Assembly: GCA_021801525.1 (NCBI GenBank)
Contig: JAJYXW010000029.1
Location: 1-56,267, forward strand
From: Actinomycetes bacterium
GTDB taxonomy: Bacteria; Actinomycetota; Acidimicrobiia; Acidimicrobiales; JAJYXR01
DNA: 56,267 bases
Direction: 5' to 3'
A model generated the notes under the pieces. The model saw only the letters and a program-made list of their open reading frames with translations. It was not told the origin of the DNA and did no database searches. The translations under genes and the position numbers were made by a program. Shown piece by piece: positions 54,992 through 56,267 of this stretch; the first letter of the stretch is position 1; each line of letters opens with the position of its first letter.

Positions 54992-56121
54992 GCGGGAGCC
55001 TCGCCGACCCTGCCGCGACCCATCCGGGCGAGGCTCCGCAAGATAGAGCTCCGGGGCAACATAGAGCTCCGGGTCACGGCGCTGCCCCGGCCGGAGCGCT
55101 CGACTCGCTCGGCATGTTCGAGGCCGCCGCGTCGCTTCCCGAGCAGGTGGCTGCCGCATCCCAGGCGGCCAGGGGGCTTTCCGGCCTGCCCGACCACGAT
55201 TACGTCGAGCACGTGGTGGTCGTTGGGATGGGGGGAAGCGGCATAGCAGGCGACGTAATGGTGGCGGTGGCAGGCCCATTCCTCCCGGTGCCGGTGAGCG
55301 TGGTGAAGGGCTACGACCTGCCCGACTTCGTCGGCACCGGCTCGCTCGTGTTCGCCATATCGTTCTCCGGCGACACCGAGGAGACCGTCGAAGCGGCGGA
55401 CGAGGCGCTCGATGCCGGCGCAAGCCTCGTGGCAGTCACCTCCGGCGGAGCACTCGAGAGGCTCGCCAGCGCTGCCGGGGCTCCCGTGGTTCCCGTCCCG
55501 CCGGCCATTCCCCAGCCCCGTGCGGCGCTCGGAGCGATGGCCATACCTCCCCTCGTGGTCCTCGAGGAGATCGGGCTCTTCCCAGGAGCTTCCAGCTGGA
55601 TCGACCTCGCCGTGAGCCAGCTCGGCAGGCGACGCGACCACCTGGTACAGCCGGGCAGCCTCGCCGAGGAACTGGCCGAGCGGATCGGGAGGACGATTCC
55701 CCTGGTGCACGGCGCCCAAGCCGTCGGAGCCGCTGCCGCGGCTCGCTGGAAGAACCAGGTGAACGAGAACGCCAAGGCGCCCGCCTTCTTCGCGGTCCAA
55801 CCGGAGCTGTGCCACAACGAGGTGGCCGGCTGGGGCCAGCACGGCGACGTGACCCGCCAGATCCTCACGCTCGTGAACCTGCGCCACGACGCCGAGCACC
55901 CCCAGGTGTCCCGGCGCTTCGCGATCGTCGAGGAGATCATGCGCGAGGTGGTGGCCGGCGTAGCCGAGGTGCGAGCGGAAGGCGACGGCGACCTGGCCCA
56001 GCTTCTCGACCTCATGCTCGTCGGCGACTTCGTGTCCTTGCACATGGCAGCTCGCGAGGGCATCGACCCGGGACCCGTTCCGGTGCTGAGCGAGCTGAAG
56101 CAACGCCTGCGCGAGGGCTGA
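54988..56121 (+). CDS. Bifunctional phosphoglucose/phosphomannose isomerase (SIS)
   Basis: A 377-residue enzyme interconverting fructose-6-P with glucose-6-P and mannose-6-P. After a low-complexity start (with an 18-bp x 2 repeat at 55043-55078) the first SIS domain has VVGMGGSGIAGDV, AISFSGDTEETVEA and AVTSGG. The second has KNQVNENAKAPAFFAVQPELCHNEV, carrying the catalytic Glu and His of the bacterial PGI/PMI family. Length and order match. GTG 54988 overlaps the preceding stop. It supplies mannose-6-P to ManB and so, with the pyrophosphorylase at 31773, GDP-mannose. Confidence 0.93.
   Translation: MSGSLADPAATHPGEAPQDRAPGQHRAPGHGAAPAGALDSLGMFEAAASLPEQVAAASQAARGLSGLPDHDYVEHVVVVGMGGSGIAGDVMVAVAGPFLPVPVSVVKGYDLPDFVGTGSLVFAISFSGDTEETVEAADEALDAGASLVAVTSGGALERLASAAGAPVVPVPPAIPQPRAALGAMAIPPLVVLEEIGLFPGASSWIDLAVSQLGRRRDHLVQPGSLAEELAERIGRTIPLVHGAQAVGAAAAARWKNQVNENAKAPAFFAVQPELCHNEVAGWGQHGDVTRQILTLVNLRHDAEHPQVSRRFAIVEEIMREVVAGVAEVRAEGDGDLAQLLDLMLVGDFVSLHMAAREGIDPGPVPVLSELKQRLREG
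55043..55078. repeat. 18-bp x 2 tandem repeat in isomerase gene
   Basis: ATAGAGCTCCGGGGCAAC followed by a near copy, in the disordered N-terminal segment. Confidence 0.8.
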
Positions 56122-56145
56122 GCCGGTGAAGCTGAACCGACGGAG

Positions 56146-56267
56146 CTGCTGGACCGACGAGACTGCTGGACCGACGAGACTGCTGGACCGACGAGACTGC
56201 TGGACCGACGAGACTGCTGGACCGACGAGACTGCTGGACCGACGAGACTGCTGGACCGACGAGACTG
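56146..56267. repeat. 17-bp x 7+ tandem array running off the window
   Basis: CTGCTGGACCGACGAGA is repeated seven times without error from 56146 and continues to the last base. It starts 24 bp after the isomerase stop. No stop codon occurs in any forward frame of the array, so it could be read through; a GTG at 56126 opens such a frame. More likely it is intergenic. There are no spacers, so it is not a CRISPR. Confidence 0.95.

Noticed and set aside
56146..56267. CRISPR array
   Set aside because: Units are contiguous 17-bp copies without spacers.

Overview
The window is high-GC DNA of a free-living actinobacterium. Several features point to the class Acidimicrobiia or a close relative. There are coenzyme F420 genes (CofD, CofE), ClpC, a stand-alone methylmalonyl-CoA mutase subunit and an actinobacterial acyl-CoA carboxylase alpha chain. 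The secreted proteins carry 'DGGVFAFGDA' and 'PARLVDTR' repeat modules typical of that class. This assignment is inference from gene content, not from a marker gene. I see no rRNA, tRNA, transposase, phage gene or CRISPR array. About 42 protein genes are packed tightly, many joined by ATGA or GTGA overlaps.

Layout. 1-4.1 kb: a DevR/DosR-like response regulator, two small uncharacterised proteins, then a polysaccharide deacetylase coupled to an MGDG-synthase-like glycosyltransferase. 4.2-14.9 kb: three large secreted beta-propeller proteins (two of them fused to the same SGNH hydrolase module) surrounding a coupled pair, a Cas4/AddB-like PD-(D/E)XK nuclease and what looks like its catalytically dead paralogue. 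15.1-24.7 kb: ClpC, a polyprenyl diphosphate synthase coupled to a methylmalonyl-CoA mutase, then an M20 amidohydrolase coupled to a biotin carboxylase/BCCP chain, with biotin ligase divergent. 24.7-41.7 kb: a surface-glycan locus making dTDP-rhamnose intermediates, UDP-glucuronate, UDP-xylose and probably GDP-mannose, with a WbbL-like rhamnosyltransferase, a DPM1-like transferase, four consecutive GT4 glycosyltransferases and several sugar-nucleotide epimerases or reductases. The F420 genes cofD-cofE sit inside it. 42-56 kb: a 1023-residue GT2/membrane protein coupled to a DUF5719-like secreted protein, FtsH, a CPBP protease, a large membrane protein, a putative lipoprotein, then manB, a Trm112-like gene and a phosphoglucose/phosphomannose isomerase. 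The order rmlD, wbbL, manC, fbiA/B, manB, isomerase recalls the Mycobacterium tuberculosis Rv3256c-Rv3266c region (from memory).

Three genome-level patterns stand out. First, about twenty short tandem arrays (units 6-27 bp) occur in 56 kb. Those inside genes all have unit lengths divisible by three, and the 13-, 14- and 17-bp arrays lie outside genes or over a stop codon. Second, nine genes have a TANNNT box 5-8 nt before the start codon, the expected layout of leaderless transcripts. Third, a dispersed ~85-bp element occurs at 19-103 and 10317-10400 with a central hairpin whose base pairs covary, and a tail-like fragment lies near 4147.

The best candidates for something undescribed are the nuclease/pseudo-nuclease pair (10424-12366), the propeller-SGNH proteins next to it, the covarying repeat element, and the unusual density of in-frame minisatellites.
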